The position numbers and the translations under genes are program-made. A stretch of DNA of 64,000 nucleotides from Gymnorhina tibicen (taxonomy: Eukaryota; Chordata; Aves; Passeriformes; Artamidae): NCBI GenBank assembly GCA_013399875.1, contig VXAZ01010877.1, forward strand, positions 186,001-250,000, read 5' to 3'. The notes under the pieces were generated by a model that was given only the letters and a program-made list of their open reading frames with translations, did no database searches and was not told the origin of the DNA. This document shows, piece by piece, positions 46,601-60,500 of the stretch (positions within the stretch are counted from its first letter, which is position 1; each line of letters begins with the position of its first letter).

Positions 46601-49370
46601 TTTTTTACTGTGGTGAGATTGTTGAAAAGCATCCAAATTCATGTTACCATAAAGAAAATTGGTCTTAAGATTTTTTCTTTTACATTATAATGACATCAAA
46701 AGGGTTGTTTTCAGCTGTCACTGTTGTCCATCATTTTGTTCTGGAAGGTTTTTGCAGCCTGACTACTTGGACAAGCACAAACCCAAGGTCCTCTGGCTGT
46801 GCCCTGACCTGGTCAGACAGAGCCAGATCCTGTCCAAAATCAAGTAATTGCACTCAGGTTGCTCAACCCTGCTGGTTACTTCAAAACACAAGTACCATGT
46901 GAATGTGTCTGTATATGACTTTGGATCAGAGCTGGCTGATGTCTGGCCATTTGAAGAGCAGACAGACAAGCTTGCATCTGTCTGTACCTGTCCCTGGAGA
47001 CATACCCTAAAGCTGCTAAATAGCTGATTTTTTTTTTTTTAATGTCACAGTAAACAATGAATATGGAATGTCAAGTAATCATCATGGAGCTGAAATATCC
47101 TCAACAAAGAAAACAGGTAAAACAATGCAAATAAAATGAGATTTCCTTTCCTCCCACACCCATAAACTGTCATGCAAGTGCAATAGCTGGAATTGACGTA
47201 AACCCTTTTTGAAAAGCTAATTTAGTAGTGTGCAGTCACTTTTAATTTGTTCATTATTCTCTTATTTTAATATTTCTTCTTATTTTAAGAAGAATTTTGG
47301 TGTTTCCAAAATCTAATCAAGAAATACTGGCTATTAGTACAGGAATTACAGGAGAGCCTGCAAAATTTTCAGTTTTCTTCCATAAAATTAAAGATCCTAG
47401 TAAACTTTGGATAAGATGCCATACTTTGAAGTTTTAAACTTTGCATGAATGGGTCTGTTGGCAAAATTTTCCCGAAGTATATTGTCATTAAATTCAGTAA
47501 TGTAACAACGTCAAAATGGCCATTACAGTGTCTGAAAAAACATTTATTTCTTCAGTAATTAGAAAGAACATCCCAGATAAAAACAGAAGATGGATCTATA
47601 ATCCTCACTTGTCATTTAGAGCAGTGCTGTCTAATATTATTCACTTAACTTTTTATCATAAATATTTGAGGGTTTATTATTTACTTTTCCGGTTTAGTTT
47701 TTCTTTTTCCATCTTCAAAAGCTGTCTTCTTGAGATTCTACCGGTTACTTTGTTGTTTAAGTATTGGTGCAGCCTTCTGCCAAATATTGCAGTCCCTAGT
47801 GTGTGGATCCATCCTACATGGCCTGCTAAAAGCTGCCCCAGTGATGCCTTATCTTTGGGTTTGTGCTTTTGTGGGTGAATACAGGGGACCGATGACCACA
47901 TTTTGTTTGGAAATGCTGCAGCAGTAATAAATGGGAGAGGGGTTCATGGAACTCTTCCAGACAGCTTTCTCAGGTTTTCTGAGAAGCTCTAATAACTTAA
48001 AGGTAAGAGAAAATATGGATTAAAGCTTTTGCACCTAACTTGGGTCCCTATCCTTCCCCCACATTCAGACGGATCAGACAACTGGTTTAAAGAACTGCTT
48101 GTCCTCAGTGTGATCAAAGAGCCATTCCATTTTACACTGACAGCAGGATACTATATTCACAAATAATACATTTTAAAGAAGTCTTTTAAAGCTGTAACCC
48201 TCACCATGACTTTAGTCATAGGTCTATGGCATAAAATGGAACTTTGTTCCAGCAGGGGACAAACAGGTGGCAGTCAAGTCCAGAGGTGCAGCTGAATCAA
48301 AGGCTTTGCATAACTGAAGGACAAATAACTTTAAACATAGCAGCACTTTACAACTAAAATATCTCCTGTTTCAGTAAGAAGCAGTACTATGTCCCCAAAA
48401 GTAGAACAGAACATGAAGCAGCTACAGGGCTTCATGTGTGGATATAAATTTAGAAGATCTGATGAGCCACCTCAAACTTCTCTCCAGCTGCTTTGATGAC
48501 ATCATTGGTTTCACTATCTACAGTGGCACCATTGTCAGATTAAACAATGACAGTTCTAAAACTATCCTCTCTGCTTTCCTGACAGATATTCATATGCTGC
48601 ATAAGAGGGAAAAATAATCTTGTTCTCATCATAATTTTTCCCTTTTTTCTTTTCCTTTTCTTTTTTTTTCCTCCCACATAATTCCCTTTTGTCCTTCAGG
48701 TCTTAATTGCAATTCATTATTATTTTTGTGAAGAGCAGCCTCATGAAGGCAAAGAGTTAAAGACGTCACTTTAAATGACAAAAGCTGAACACTTTACCCC
48801 ACTTTCAGTCTCTCATCTATTCATCCTTTTCATTGTGAACTTCGCTATTTCAGCTTTCTAAGCTCTTCAACTACCTGCCCCTAATTTGTATTCCTGGGAA
48901 GAGGCCTAGGCTAGTTATTTTGCATTTGTGTGCTAATGGTGCTGAGTTTGCTTCTAAGAGGAGAACAGGGAGGGGAGGGCAGGAACCTCCAAAAGGGTTT
49001 AAGTGGGAGTGGGGGTGAAGGTGCAGGAAGGGTTGTTTGGGGGAGAGTCATGCTGAATTTTAACCCTGAATGCTTTCTTATACAATTTAGCACAAAGGCC
49101 TCCTGATTATATGGAAAATGACACCCTGTGAAAACTTGCCTGTTCATATACACCTTTTAAACAAATAGGTTAGTCAAGTATCTGGAAAGCCTGGGAGACA
49201 GCTGGGTCATCTTTTTATTAATACATTAAATCATGACATACATTTTTTCAAAGCTTTTTTTTTTTTACATATGCCCTTGAAAATTATGTAACTTATTCAA
49301 AGTATGTATAATATTCTGAAATACATTTCTTAGTGGAAACAGTCTGTACATGTAAACGACAGTAGTGCAA
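31640..49370. other. Gene-free 3' flank of SPRY2
   Basis: About 18 kb of AT-rich single-copy sequence. No open frame exceeds 100 codons and no transposon is recognised. A CTCF-like CCAGCAGGGGAC lies at 48,249-48,260. Low transposon content next to a developmental gene is typical of regulatory deserts. Confidence 0.6.
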
Positions 49371-49379
49371 CCCTGCTCT

Positions 49380-49700
49380 GCTTTGTTTGATAAAACCCTT
49401 TACTTTCACAGGGTTAATTTTGCTTGTGCGCTTAGATGCTGTGTGAGATAAAATACCTTTCATTAGATTAAATAGGCAAACAGAGGCTTTTTGACTTATT
49501 GACTAGTATTTCAAAGCCGAGCATTTCTTATGCTAATCATTTTTATAACTAAATTAACAGACGTAAAAGAATGTCATTATGAATAATTAGCGATGTTAGT
49601 AATTTAGTTTCTAATTAACCAGGGATGTGGCAGACCATTACAGATGGGAATTCTCATTAGCCATGAGAGGCATGGGCGTTTTGCTGCTTATTATAGATTC
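49380..49700. promoter_or_regulatory. Candidate homeodomain-rich enhancer downstream of SPRY2
   Basis: This AT-rich stretch has an octamer-like ATGCTAAT (49,530-49,537), TAATTAG (49,584-49,590), TAATTA (49,612-49,617), CATTAG sites and the E-box CAGATG (49,641-49,646), packed within about 130 bases. The density of TAAT cores exceeds that of surrounding sequence of similar composition by eye. Conservation was not tested. Confidence 0.4.
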
Positions 49701-49709
49701 TGCCTATAC

Positions 49710-52700
49710 TTAAAAATGGTTTGGTTGTTCACAGTTTTTAATGCGAAGCACTTTCACTTCATGCTGCTGGGTACCTCAGCTTGCTGCACTTTGTCACACT
49801 GTAAACCAGACAACTACGCAAAGCACCTGATGCAACAAAGCATGTAGGCAGTCATTTTCCACTCCATGAATTATTGCATGACAGCAGTTCTCACCCCAAC
49901 TCCACGCCCAAGAGGTGGATTAGCAAAAGGGGCATTTTTGTTTTGCAGGTGTAAGTTGCATGCAATACAATTAAGCACAGACATATTAGATCTTCAGATC
50001 TGTGCCCATGATTCATTTTCTGCATAAAAATGAAAGGGAGCCTACCCACTTATGTCTCCCTGTCTCTCTGAGCTAATGGCATACTTTTATAGAATTACTG
50101 CTGTCTCTATACCATCTATTCCCACTGCATAGGCTTCCACTAGTCACTGCACAGCAGTCTCTGGGGTATGAAAAAGGCTGCTCCTTTGCACTCTTATATA
50201 CCCCGACTGAAATTCTACATACCACTGCTGTTTCTGCTCTTATTACCTTTTGTTTTCTTTAGTGACAATTTCCAACATTATTACTTATTCTAAATGTTCC
50301 AATTCTCTTTCAATAAGACCCAATGAAAATACAACCACCTAAAGAAAGGGTTTTCTTCCATTTGAAAAACTTTAATATATGTATTTTCATGCATTTTCAG
50401 TTTCTCAGATACTCTAAATCCTTTGGAATCAGTACAGTCAGTTTGTTTGGAAAAGACACTGAATATTGTTTACAGTAATCATAAGTAATTTTTCAATATT
50501 AGCATATTAGCAATATGGACAAGCCATTAAGCTCTTTGAGAAGGGCAGTCTGCCCCATGATTTATTAGTCTATGGAAAGCAGGAGAGTGACAATTTCATA
50601 AGGTACAGCAGCAAATAAACCTGTCGGAGAAAAGCTCCCTCCAAGTTCTGAAATTGGGTTTATAAAGAAATGTCCACCCCAGTAATGGCAGACTTTGTCT
50701 ATAGAACAAAGTCGTGCACAGTTTTTCAAGAATGACCCAGTTAAACTGCTGTAAATTCTGTTTATTCTGTATATACATAACAGACCTCCACCCACCATTT
50801 AATGTAGTTTAACTGGATTAATTTAAACTGTCCCTTTAGTTAACCACTGCAACTTTCTCCTGTAGAGAGAAATAAAAGTGATTTCAAGTCAGGTCATTCA
50901 CTGTTTCTGTCCAAACCTGTTTGTGATTCCTCTCACTTGGGAACAAGTGTGTCCCATTTCAATTCCCGTGTTGGAGTCTGCACCAAAAATATCAGAAGAT
51001 GTAAATTAAAATGAACTGCTATTTCAATTCAAGTGTTCACATAGGGAAGAAGTAAAGATGGAGATTCTTGATATGCTTATTAGCCAACTTATGTATATTG
51101 TATAGCCAGTTAAACTTTGCCTAAGATACAATTGAACATACTTAGTCAGATTAGAAAATATTTTTTCTTTTCATAGCAGAGATTAGAGCACTAACCACAG
51201 CTATGGAAAATCAGTGTTCAGTGCCTGCTTTACTATAGATATCATAATACAAACGACCTTGGGCAAGTCACTTAGCATATATTTGCACGGCAGTCAGACA
51301 ACCTAACCTTAAAGTTCAGCATTCCTGAACTTTTTAGCAGCACCACTAGACCACTGTCAACCCCCACTGTTTTCAAAGGCCACCATGGCCCCCTATAAAA
51401 ATTTTAATCAAAAGCACCATTGTGACAACTTTGTTTTATATGGTTCAGCAAACCACTTACTATAAATTGGGAATTGCAGATGGGAATCACTCTGATGGGA
51501 TGGCTTCAATGTGGGTTAAAGGCTGAGGGTCCCAGGCAGATTTGTGCATCCCAGGCTGCTTTGTCTCTATGCGTCCACGAGTGCCTGAGTGCCTGAGCTG
51601 TTCGCTTCCACCGACACTGCCATGCTTGTTCTTGCTGCTGCCACACTTCCCAATGGCAGTGAAGAGAGGGCCTCAGCTCCTCACCTGTAAAAGGATCAGT
51701 CTACCTCACAGGTGCAATCTGAACATAAACATATCAAAAGACTGTGAGGAATGCAGATGCCTAGGGTTAAGGAGAGTATTTAATATATAGTCTAAAATAC
51801 ACTAAGTAGTTATCTTCTCAACTTTCCCTAGGAGCTTGTGGGAAGTCCTAGCGGCTAGAGGAATGAGCTACCTCCTAAAATGAAGGTGGGAAGTTACATA
51901 ACTGTCAAAAATTATCTCAGTTCTATTGGTTTAACCAATGTCTGACTCATCCGACCCCTTTCTCGCTTGACCACAGTGGAGATTTAAAAAAAAAAAAAAA
52001 GTACCAGACCATTTTAAAAGAACTGAAGATGTTAAAAGAAAAGGGGTTTTGTTATAATGAGCAGCTGGTGGCCAGTAACCACCTTCACACGTGCTAGAAT
52101 CTGATTGTTTGCTTGGCTTTGACCTCAGAACTAATGTGATATACCTGAATGTGGGGAATCTTCAGACTTGACTCTGAAATCTTATTGTGATGCACACTTC
52201 CAGTTGAAGGGAGTCGGAAGGTACCTACCTGCATGTCACTTCCAGAGGATATTGAGTAAAGGGCAGCATAAAAAAAATTCTTATCAATACCAGATTTGGG
52301 GGCAATCAGAATACAGTCTGATAGTGGTGTTTGATCTAAATCAGTTTCTTCACCCTTAGCTGCAAATTCTTCTCCACAGGACAAGAAATAGTAGACTGGT
52401 TTCTTAGGGAAACTTTGCCTGAATTAGGTTAAAATATATATATATTGCATACCTCATTCTCTTAGGTTACTACTTTTGTTAGGAGTAAACTAACTGCATG
52501 ATGTCATGAGCTTGTTCCAGTGGTTAAAATAACCAAAAGAAATCAAAGGAAACCAAACCAGGAGTGGGTCTTGTGCTAAGTCAGCGACTGTCTTTCTGTG
52601 GGGAAAGAGATCATGAACATTAATGCCTACAACTAGATCAGCTGTATCTATAAATTGCATGAGTTCCCATTGATTTCAAATTCTAGAAGATGAAAGTCTA

Positions 52701-54410
52701 TACAGCTGTCCTACTTCGACTGTTATTTTTTTCTCTGCATGTTGCTTCTGAATGCTCTTGGAGAAAGAGAAAAATCTTTCAACTACAGTAATCTAACCTT
52801 CACTGTGCAATGACTGAAATAGATATTGTTTTGTCACTTACAGGTTAGTGCTTAATAGAAAGTTGTCTGAGCTAGTTTCCTAAGATTGGGTGATGACATA
52901 TCTGAATGTCACTTATCCCAGTCATGTAAGCAGGATCTGTATCTTAATAAAGATCCTCTGTGCTGGATTTGGTTTTTTTTCCCTTTGTGTTATAAACTAT
53001 GTTCTGATGCATAAAAATGAAAAATTTAGTTGTAACTGTACCACCACAAGTTTTTCATAAACTGAAGCCACAATTGCAATCTTGGATGCCACCAAAAAAA
53101 TTGCTATAAAAATTTCTAAATAGTTCTTTCTTCAGCTGCAATAACATACCATTTTGCATTACCAGATGTTAAAACTCTATAGATTCTCTGACAGCAAATA
53201 CTATATCAAAGGCAGTTCAAAAGAAAAGTAAAAATTATTTTCATATTTTTAATCATGCCTGCAGATGGGTTAGGATAATCTGTCATAGTTCAGAAGTAGA
53301 AAAGAAAAGAAACAGGCTTGATGTAACTTGGCTCAGTGGTCTGTTTCAAATATGGTTCAGACACAATGGGAAAAACAAACAGGTCTTTGCTTGAGAAAAC
53401 AGATGCAGCAGGCAAGTGCAAAATCTTACTCTGCTTGTTTCAAAGACAAAACACAAAAAACCTAGGATTTTAACAGAGAGAAAGAGAGAGAGCACTGCAA
53501 AAATTCCATGTAAACTTTTATTTTTTTTATGTTCTTTCTGTGCTTCCCCCTTCCTCTTCCCACACACACTGAATCAACAAACCCAGATGTTCACAAGAAT
53601 ACGTCCCTTGGTACAGCCATGTCCTATGCCATGCATGTACAAGGGGAGATGCCTTACTGCGGATGCACAGGAATTCCTCAGGACTGATTGTTGTGCTGCA
53701 AAGTGATGTACAGACTGTGTGTGCCTTTTATTTCTGCATGGGAAACGTTTCATGGGCTGAACCCACTTCAGAGGCCCCAAAGATCTAGAAATTCAGTGCT
53801 TAAAAAAATGTGACGTCTGACTGTCAGCTCTGGGTATGCACGTCCTGGATCCTTGTCTTTTTAGCAACACAACGTTCCTTCTTATTTTGGCACAGCACTG
53901 AATTAAAGAATGCGATCAGGAATACAGAAAAGAGCTTTATACTAATAAAAACTGCAGTACATAATTATTATCTTACCTTCTTATTTATGAAATTTACGGG
54001 GACTGGTGTTTCAGTTTACACCCACCTGAGCACAGTCTTGGTCACCTGCTTGCCTGCTTTTGTCGAATATTTTCATTAACCGACACCTATTTTATTTTCA
54101 GCCAGTCCGTGATTTAAATGTGCGACCACTTGAGTCTGCAGAAAGCAGCAGGCTTAGGTTTTCCACACGGCAACTCTTGTGTCACCTTCACCTAGTTTAG
54201 TTACGTCTGAATACCTCGTAGCACCCTTCAACCAGCCTGTATGGAGGGGTTTAAAGCAGCAAATTCATCAGGAAAGTTAAAAAAAAAAAAAAAAATCCCA
54301 AAGCAATAAATGGAGTAAGTGGCAGGGCTGCGGGTAGGATGGGGAACCAAACTGCCTGGTGCCTGACATTAGGGGGGGAAAAAAACCCAACCAGTCCTTC
54401 ACCATAAAGA
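49710..54410. other. Gene-free flank
   Basis: Nothing coding was recognised. There are A-runs near 51,987 and 54,278 and a short TA run near 52,433. Confidence 0.6.
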
Positions 54411-54419
54411 ATAACCTGG

Positions 54420-54960
54420 ATGTTTACTGTGCCTGGCCGCACACCCAAGAGCGACGTCTGCGCGGCTCCCCTCCCCAGGCCGGATGGCTCCACAGCTCAG
54501 TGCCTTGGCTTAGGTGCAGTTGGAAATGCCCGAGAATGGCTCTTTGTTGATTTTCGCCTGTGCGAGAGAGCCTGGTGTTGCTGCGAAGCGAAGTGCTATT
54601 GAATTTGCTCACTCAGGCAGAACACTCGACAGGAAGGAAGGAAGCAGCCATTCTTTCTGGTCCTATTGTCTGGCCACCAGGCTTAGGCAATCAAACAGCC
54701 CTGTGGCCCGGCTGCGGCTCCCGCTCCGGCCGCTTCTGGTGGGCCCGCCTGGGGAAGGGGGGCCAGCGGGGGACGGCCTTCTCATGGCGTTTACTTTGTT
54801 TTCCCTGCACTCCATCACATCTTTTCACGGCTCAGGGCCTCAGGTAGCCGTTTCCCAGCCCTCCGCGTTTCTCCAGGGGAAAAGGGTCAGGGAAGGGAGG
54901 GGTGAGAGTAGCCCCAGGTGGGGTGGAGCTGCTCAAAACTGCCTCTGGACGGCCGCTGGA
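54420..54960. promoter_or_regulatory. CpG-island-like block about 24 kb downstream of SPRY2
   Basis: This is a local rise in G+C with many CpGs, in an otherwise CpG-poor flank. It has SOX-like sites CTTTGTTG (about 54,542) and ATTGTC (54,665-54,670). A 149-codon open frame on the plus strand (54,514-54,963) has no recognisable domain. It could be the promoter of an unannotated non-coding RNA or a developmental enhancer. Confidence 0.45.
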
Positions 54961-54969
54961 TGACAAGAA

Positions 54970-57420
54970 AGTGTGAGAGCAAATCGTAGGAACCTGTGAG
55001 GAGTCCTTCCAGTGCTAGAAGACCTTTCTGTCATGATCAGAAGGCACTGCTTGGAGCTGGGGGCTATTTAACAACACATCGTTCAGGGTAACAAAGGGTG
55101 AGGTGGAAAAGGTTGCAAAGGAGCAAACCTGCCTTTTGAAAGAGGTTCATTTAAAAGTACACGTTTCCGATTCCCCAGTCTGTATCTCAGTTCCCCAGAG
55201 AACAGAAAGGAATGAAAAACAGAGCCAAAGGGACTGGTTTTGCGAGGCAGAGAGCTGCAAGCCTGGCCCCGGTGTGCAGTAATGCCACGGGGTCAGGGTG
55301 AGTTCTCCCGAGGATTGCTGGTAGAGGAAGTGCAAAAAGGGTAACTGGCCTAAGCATCCAGAGCAAAAATCTGTCTGCCGCTGCATTCTACCTGTCCTCT
55401 TACATCCCTGCATGGTCTCAGCACTTCCAGTCTCAAATCAGGTTGCAACCATAACATTGCAGTGTGGATTTTGCTATGAAGCTTGTCTTGTTCTTACTGA
55501 AATCTGACTATGGGATAACCCCCTACTGTGGTTTAGTGACTGGACAGCTATAGCTGCAGGCTTTTTTTTGTTTCATTGTGGTGGGCTTTTCTCAGACAAT
55601 ATGATCCAATGGTGGATCAGGTAATAGATGTGTCAGTGATATCATTCTTAATGTCGCATGATAGATAATAACACTAATGGATGATAATATTGCCCTGCAA
55701 ATCTGCTATGTACAGTGAGATAGTAGAGCCTGGCAAATGCAGAGGCATAGTATTTACACAACACTACTTCTGCAAGCCCAGGGATGGTTTCATGGTGGTT
55801 TAAGTGACTCTGAATGGTGTCCTCAGTCGCATGTTCCGGATCCATCCTCTTAGTCAATGTTATTGCTTCAAGTCTTGCTTGGTTGCAAGGCATAGACACA
55901 GGTGAAAACAAATGACAGTCCTCAAGCCTGATCCCCCGGTCACCGTACAGAGGTTGGTGTTGGCAGAAAGGGCAGGAGGGAGTGGGGGAGGCAGGCAGCA
56001 TGGGGGACCTGTGACAGCATGGGTTCAGAAAGATGGATATTGCCTTTTGGCATGGCACCATGCTGAGGCATTTCGAGTGCCATGGTCATAGCCAGAAATA
56101 TTTGCTTATACCCAAGGAAGCCTACAGGCTGCAGTTGCATTTTGTTAACTTCAACAGAAAGGCATGGGTTGCTTTTAGGAATTTTGGGCTTGGAGTACAC
56201 CCAGCTTCCCACTTTTGTCTTAATAAAACCTCTGCTCAACCTGCTCACACCTATCCTGGTGCAAATCTTAAACAACCTTGATGAATTAATGGAATTATTC
56301 CAGGTTTGTCAGTGCAACAGGAAGAAATCAGCATGAATGATACAATTTTTTTTTCTTTTTAATGGAAACAAGTGGAAATTACTAGAACAGAGAGTAATTT
56401 GTAGCCAAGAAGAACTCTTAAATTTGGATTTTATTACAAACTTGAAACTTGGGCCAGTTTTGATGGGATTTGTAAACGCTTTCAACAAACGTGGGCTGAG
56501 TTTCAAGTGAGGCTGGGCTCCGTTGTAAGGGAATCTGGGCCAAGGTATGGTTTTGAGTGGAAAGCATATGAAACTCACTGCATTTTCCTGATTTAGAATC
56601 TTGCTTTGAAGTACTTGGTCCATTCAAACCCAGAACTCAAAGCAAAAACCCACATGGTGTTAGTACACTGGAACCAAAACTATAATAAAAAATTCCCTTG
56701 AAACCCCATGATTCAAAGCTAGCACAGATCCAGATATTCCTCACAAGATGCTACCAAGGTTGTTATTTTGCATATATATATTTTAGTTCAGAAATTTTAA
56801 ATACTCTGAAATCTTTACTAATTTCTGTATTCTTGAAAGATCTTCTTGTAAGGGCTGCAGTGGGGTGGAAAAATTCAAGATTATTACTTTTGTTAAGAAC
56901 TTGTCTATGCATGTATAAATAATCAATTAATTTTTTTATCTCTTACTAAATAAAATATGTTGTTAGTGACCCTATTCTGTGTCTATGGGCTCTTTCACCA
57001 TGCTCAGAACTACAGTGCCTGAGAGCCTTCCAACAGTGCATGAAGCAACATGAATAACATCTGTTCCACACTGTTTATTATCTCATCCTTTCCCTTGAGA
57101 TGCAGCATGTGCAATGCAGTGTCTTGTTCTGATTGGGGTTTTTTTTGGTGTCATGATTTGTTTTATGATCAAGAAACCACTTCTTTGAAAATGACTTAAA
57201 GGGCAAATGAGTGGAGGATATTACTGGTTAGAAACTGGAGGGAAAATTTCCTGTGAGGTACTACTGACATATTTATTTTTTTCTTTCTCTTTATTTGTTG
57301 AGAGACATGTTCACTTTTCTGCAACAGTCACATACACAAACTCTGTGCATATACTCACAAAGCTGGAGAGAACTGCTTTCAAGCATTTTTATTTCAACAC
57401 AGCATAATGCAATTAGCTTT
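54970..57420. other. Gene-free flank
   Basis: The longest open frame (minus strand, 137 codons, 55,648-56,061) has no recognisable domain and is treated as chance. Confidence 0.55.
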
Positions 57421-57429
57421 ACTGCCCAG

Positions 57430-57560
57430 CACGCCTTTGATAGCACAAAGTATGCTACAAGATGACTTCTCTCTCCTTTACTGATGCATCAGAATTCCAT
57501 ATGAACAGCCACCCAGCGACTCGACTGGCTTGTGCGTTTCCAGTTAACTACCCTGAATCA
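57430..57560. promoter_or_regulatory. Candidate TCF/AP-1-type element
   Basis: CCTTTGA (57,434-57,440) and ACAAAG (57,445-57,450) are TCF/LEF-type sites facing each other. They are followed by the perfect palindrome TGATGCATCA (57,482-57,491) and a short CpG-containing stretch. This is motif evidence only. Confidence 0.3.
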
Positions 57561-57569
57561 TAAAAGTCT

Positions 57570-60500
57570 GGGAAAGGATCTGAGAAATGTGTTCCTTCAA
57601 CTACTGCAATGCTTCAGCAGTAAGGCTGAGTTTGTGTTACATGTGGAAAATCACATGTCAGTATGCATCATTCCTAGTCCTGTGCAGATCTGTTAGACAT
57701 TTGTGTGAAGGGCTGGTTGTCCCCAGCTGCCTGCATGTAGAACACCCATAGAGCTAATGGGAGGTCTGCACATGCCTTGCTGACAGGATCAGGCCCTGAT
57801 GCTATAAGCAGTCAAAATATTTTGTGATATCAGCAATAATCCCAGTACCAAGGGTCATCTTTCTTGCCCAGCTCTGTAATTAATACTTGGCTGCCTTGGC
57901 TGTGATCCTGATGGTCCAGGCCAAGGGGCAGCAGGGACAGGGCAGTCAGAATGGAGGTCACTTCTGTAGCTCATCAGAATCAAAGAGATGGCCCCAAAAG
58001 TCACCTGGAAAAGGGAACTGAATTGTTCTGAAGGTGAAAAAGAGAATGAAAAAGGACAGCTGTGGGGATGCCATGATCAAAACTAAAGAGAGAGCACAGC
58101 AGTAAAAGAGCAGCACTGGAAACCAGTGCTCATTTGCAGAATGGCCACTGCTGATGTTCCAAGGATATTGCCATTACCAGTGACCTTTCCCAGGAATAAG
58201 TGCACAGGAACATACTCTGCTTCCTTCTCTGTGGAAATTTAGAAGGAAAACCCAAACATGCAGAAGCTTTCCGAAGCTCTGTCTCCATCCATTTTTCCTC
58301 CTGGCAAGTCCTGCTACTTCCTTCTGCATATAAAGTAATGTGAAATAGAGCAAGAGATGGTTTTAAGGAGATTAGAGCAACACTGGAGAATGCTGTACTG
58401 GACAACTGTCATAACACAGTGTCTCAAATAGAAGAGCGACTCGCCATTATTTCACCCATCCACATGCACTGGTATTAGAGGTTAATTTAAAAAAAATCAT
58501 GCTACTGGAGCATGCATGCCAGGTGAAACACCTCTCTATACCAAAGCTCTGCATAGTCCAGGAGGAATGAAGAAATCATCATGTTCTTGGTTCCTCTGGC
58601 CAACTTAGACTGGAGCTCAGCTGCCCAAACTGGCACAGCCTATATGCGGTCAGAGCACTGACAAAGCAAGTATGTGCTTGCTCCTCTCCCTTTCCGTGAC
58701 CTAGCAATTTGCATAGGGCGAAGCCAGGTCATAAGAGAGGCAATGATCTGGCCTGTAAAATTTCTTTGGACAGAGAAGTTAATGCTAATTCAGCATGTTT
58801 CAATTTGCTGAGCTTCACCAGGCTGCACATGATTTTTAACAGAATCCCCACATGCCAGATCCTGCGTTGTGTTGTGGAGTTTCCTCAGCACAGCTAATCT
58901 ACACCTAGTTTGATAAAAAGCTGGTGGCTGGCTCCAAAGCTTTTTTTCTGATTGTTGTTTTGATGTGAAAGCATAGTGGACATCTGGGCTACTTGGTTTC
59001 TTGTTGTATCCCACTTGTCCCTTCCCCCATATGTATTGTAATGAGTTTGTTAGCTGTCATATCTTGGAGATTAAGCTTTTGTGCACATTTTTTTTCAGGA
59101 CAGACATGTGTAAAGGGGCCCTTTCAGCCAGAGAACAAGTGTTCCTTAATGGCCATACACAATTTTTTGGCATGCATCCATACATTGGCAGTATGATCAA
59201 ACATATCCCAGCAGACAGTAGAACAGAGATAGTTGTAGGTATAGAGACCTTGGGAGCACAAGGAAAATTATGTCATCTCTGTTTTCTTTGAGGACCTCCG
59301 TCAAGACTGAAGGCCCATGGTAAATGGTGATCCTGATTTCTCTGGAGTCAGCTTAAAGAACTGTCTGGAAAATTCCATACAAAACAAAAGGGCTGCTGAG
59401 CTGCCTTACTGACAAATTAACTTATCAGCTGGAGAAGTTTTCATTACAATGAAATTCTCTGTTGGTTACTGAGAATCTCCCATTTAAAATTAATGACCTC
59501 ATAGCAGATGAATGATGAAGCAGGAAAGGAAGTGTGTTGAAGACGGAACAAAAATCATCAGGTGAAAGGGGCTCTCTGTGATTATGGAATAAAAACTAGT
59601 CATTAGGGCTTAAAAAAAAACCCAAACAACTGGAGCTCTGCTTCTCAGTGGAACTAGTGGTAGATGTTTTCTTGGAATAGAAAATGACTTCCCCCCCTAG
59701 ATTCTGTGGTACTATAAAAACAGGCCCCTTCAGAACTAACTTCCAAATCTGCTAACATAATACTCCTCTGAAGAAGAATAAGAATGTTGGTTTTACAGTT
59801 AATTAAGGGTTTTGGGTCAGGAACTTGAAATCTATCCATTAGGGTATGGTTTTCTGGTTAAGGAGTCATAAATACAGAGTACACTTTATTAAATAGCTTG
59901 AAAAAGACTGTGTTTAAAATATGATAGATGCTTTGGTGTGTTTAGCAATAGATAAATAAATGTTGGAAGAAGAGAGGTGGTTCCCCTTGGCAATAACTAG
60001 GTGTGTCATTTCATTGGAAAAGTATATTTTGCATCACCTGTGCACTTCTTTCTCTTAACTGATTTGAGGATGGGGGGAGGCAAGATAATGATAAAAGCAG
60101 AAAAGTAGAGCAAAATTATTACATGGGAATTTACGGGTTTTAAAATCTTAAAAGAGCTGTTACAAGACAGAACTGAATAGATCACCTACTTTTTGAAGCC
60201 TTCTGAGGTATGAGAGAAGGGCTGTATTAGATGTCCACATCCTGCCAGCTGGGACAGGCATTTCAAGAGGAAGACATGATTGGTGAGGCAAACGATAGTC
60301 AGAAATAACCACAAAGAGGGAAAGGAACTTGTGAGCGGAAACATATAAAGAGACATATTCAGGTGCCAAATCCCAAATCTCCTGTTGTGCCTCTGATCCC
60401 AGAGACATTTCTCCTGTGTTGCAGGGGACACAGGTGGGGGGTGGAGAGAGAAGCAACAGCCAGACAGGTACCCTGGAACTGTGAACCAGCTCTTTGTGAG

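Noticed and set aside
54514..54963. 149-codon open frame in the distal CpG-rich block
   Set aside because: Low-complexity Gly/Pro/Arg-rich C-terminal half and no known family. Better explained by local GC content than by a gene.
55648..56061. 137-codon minus-strand open frame
   Set aside because: No domain, no splice or promoter context and no similarity I recognise. One such frame is expected by chance in a window this size.
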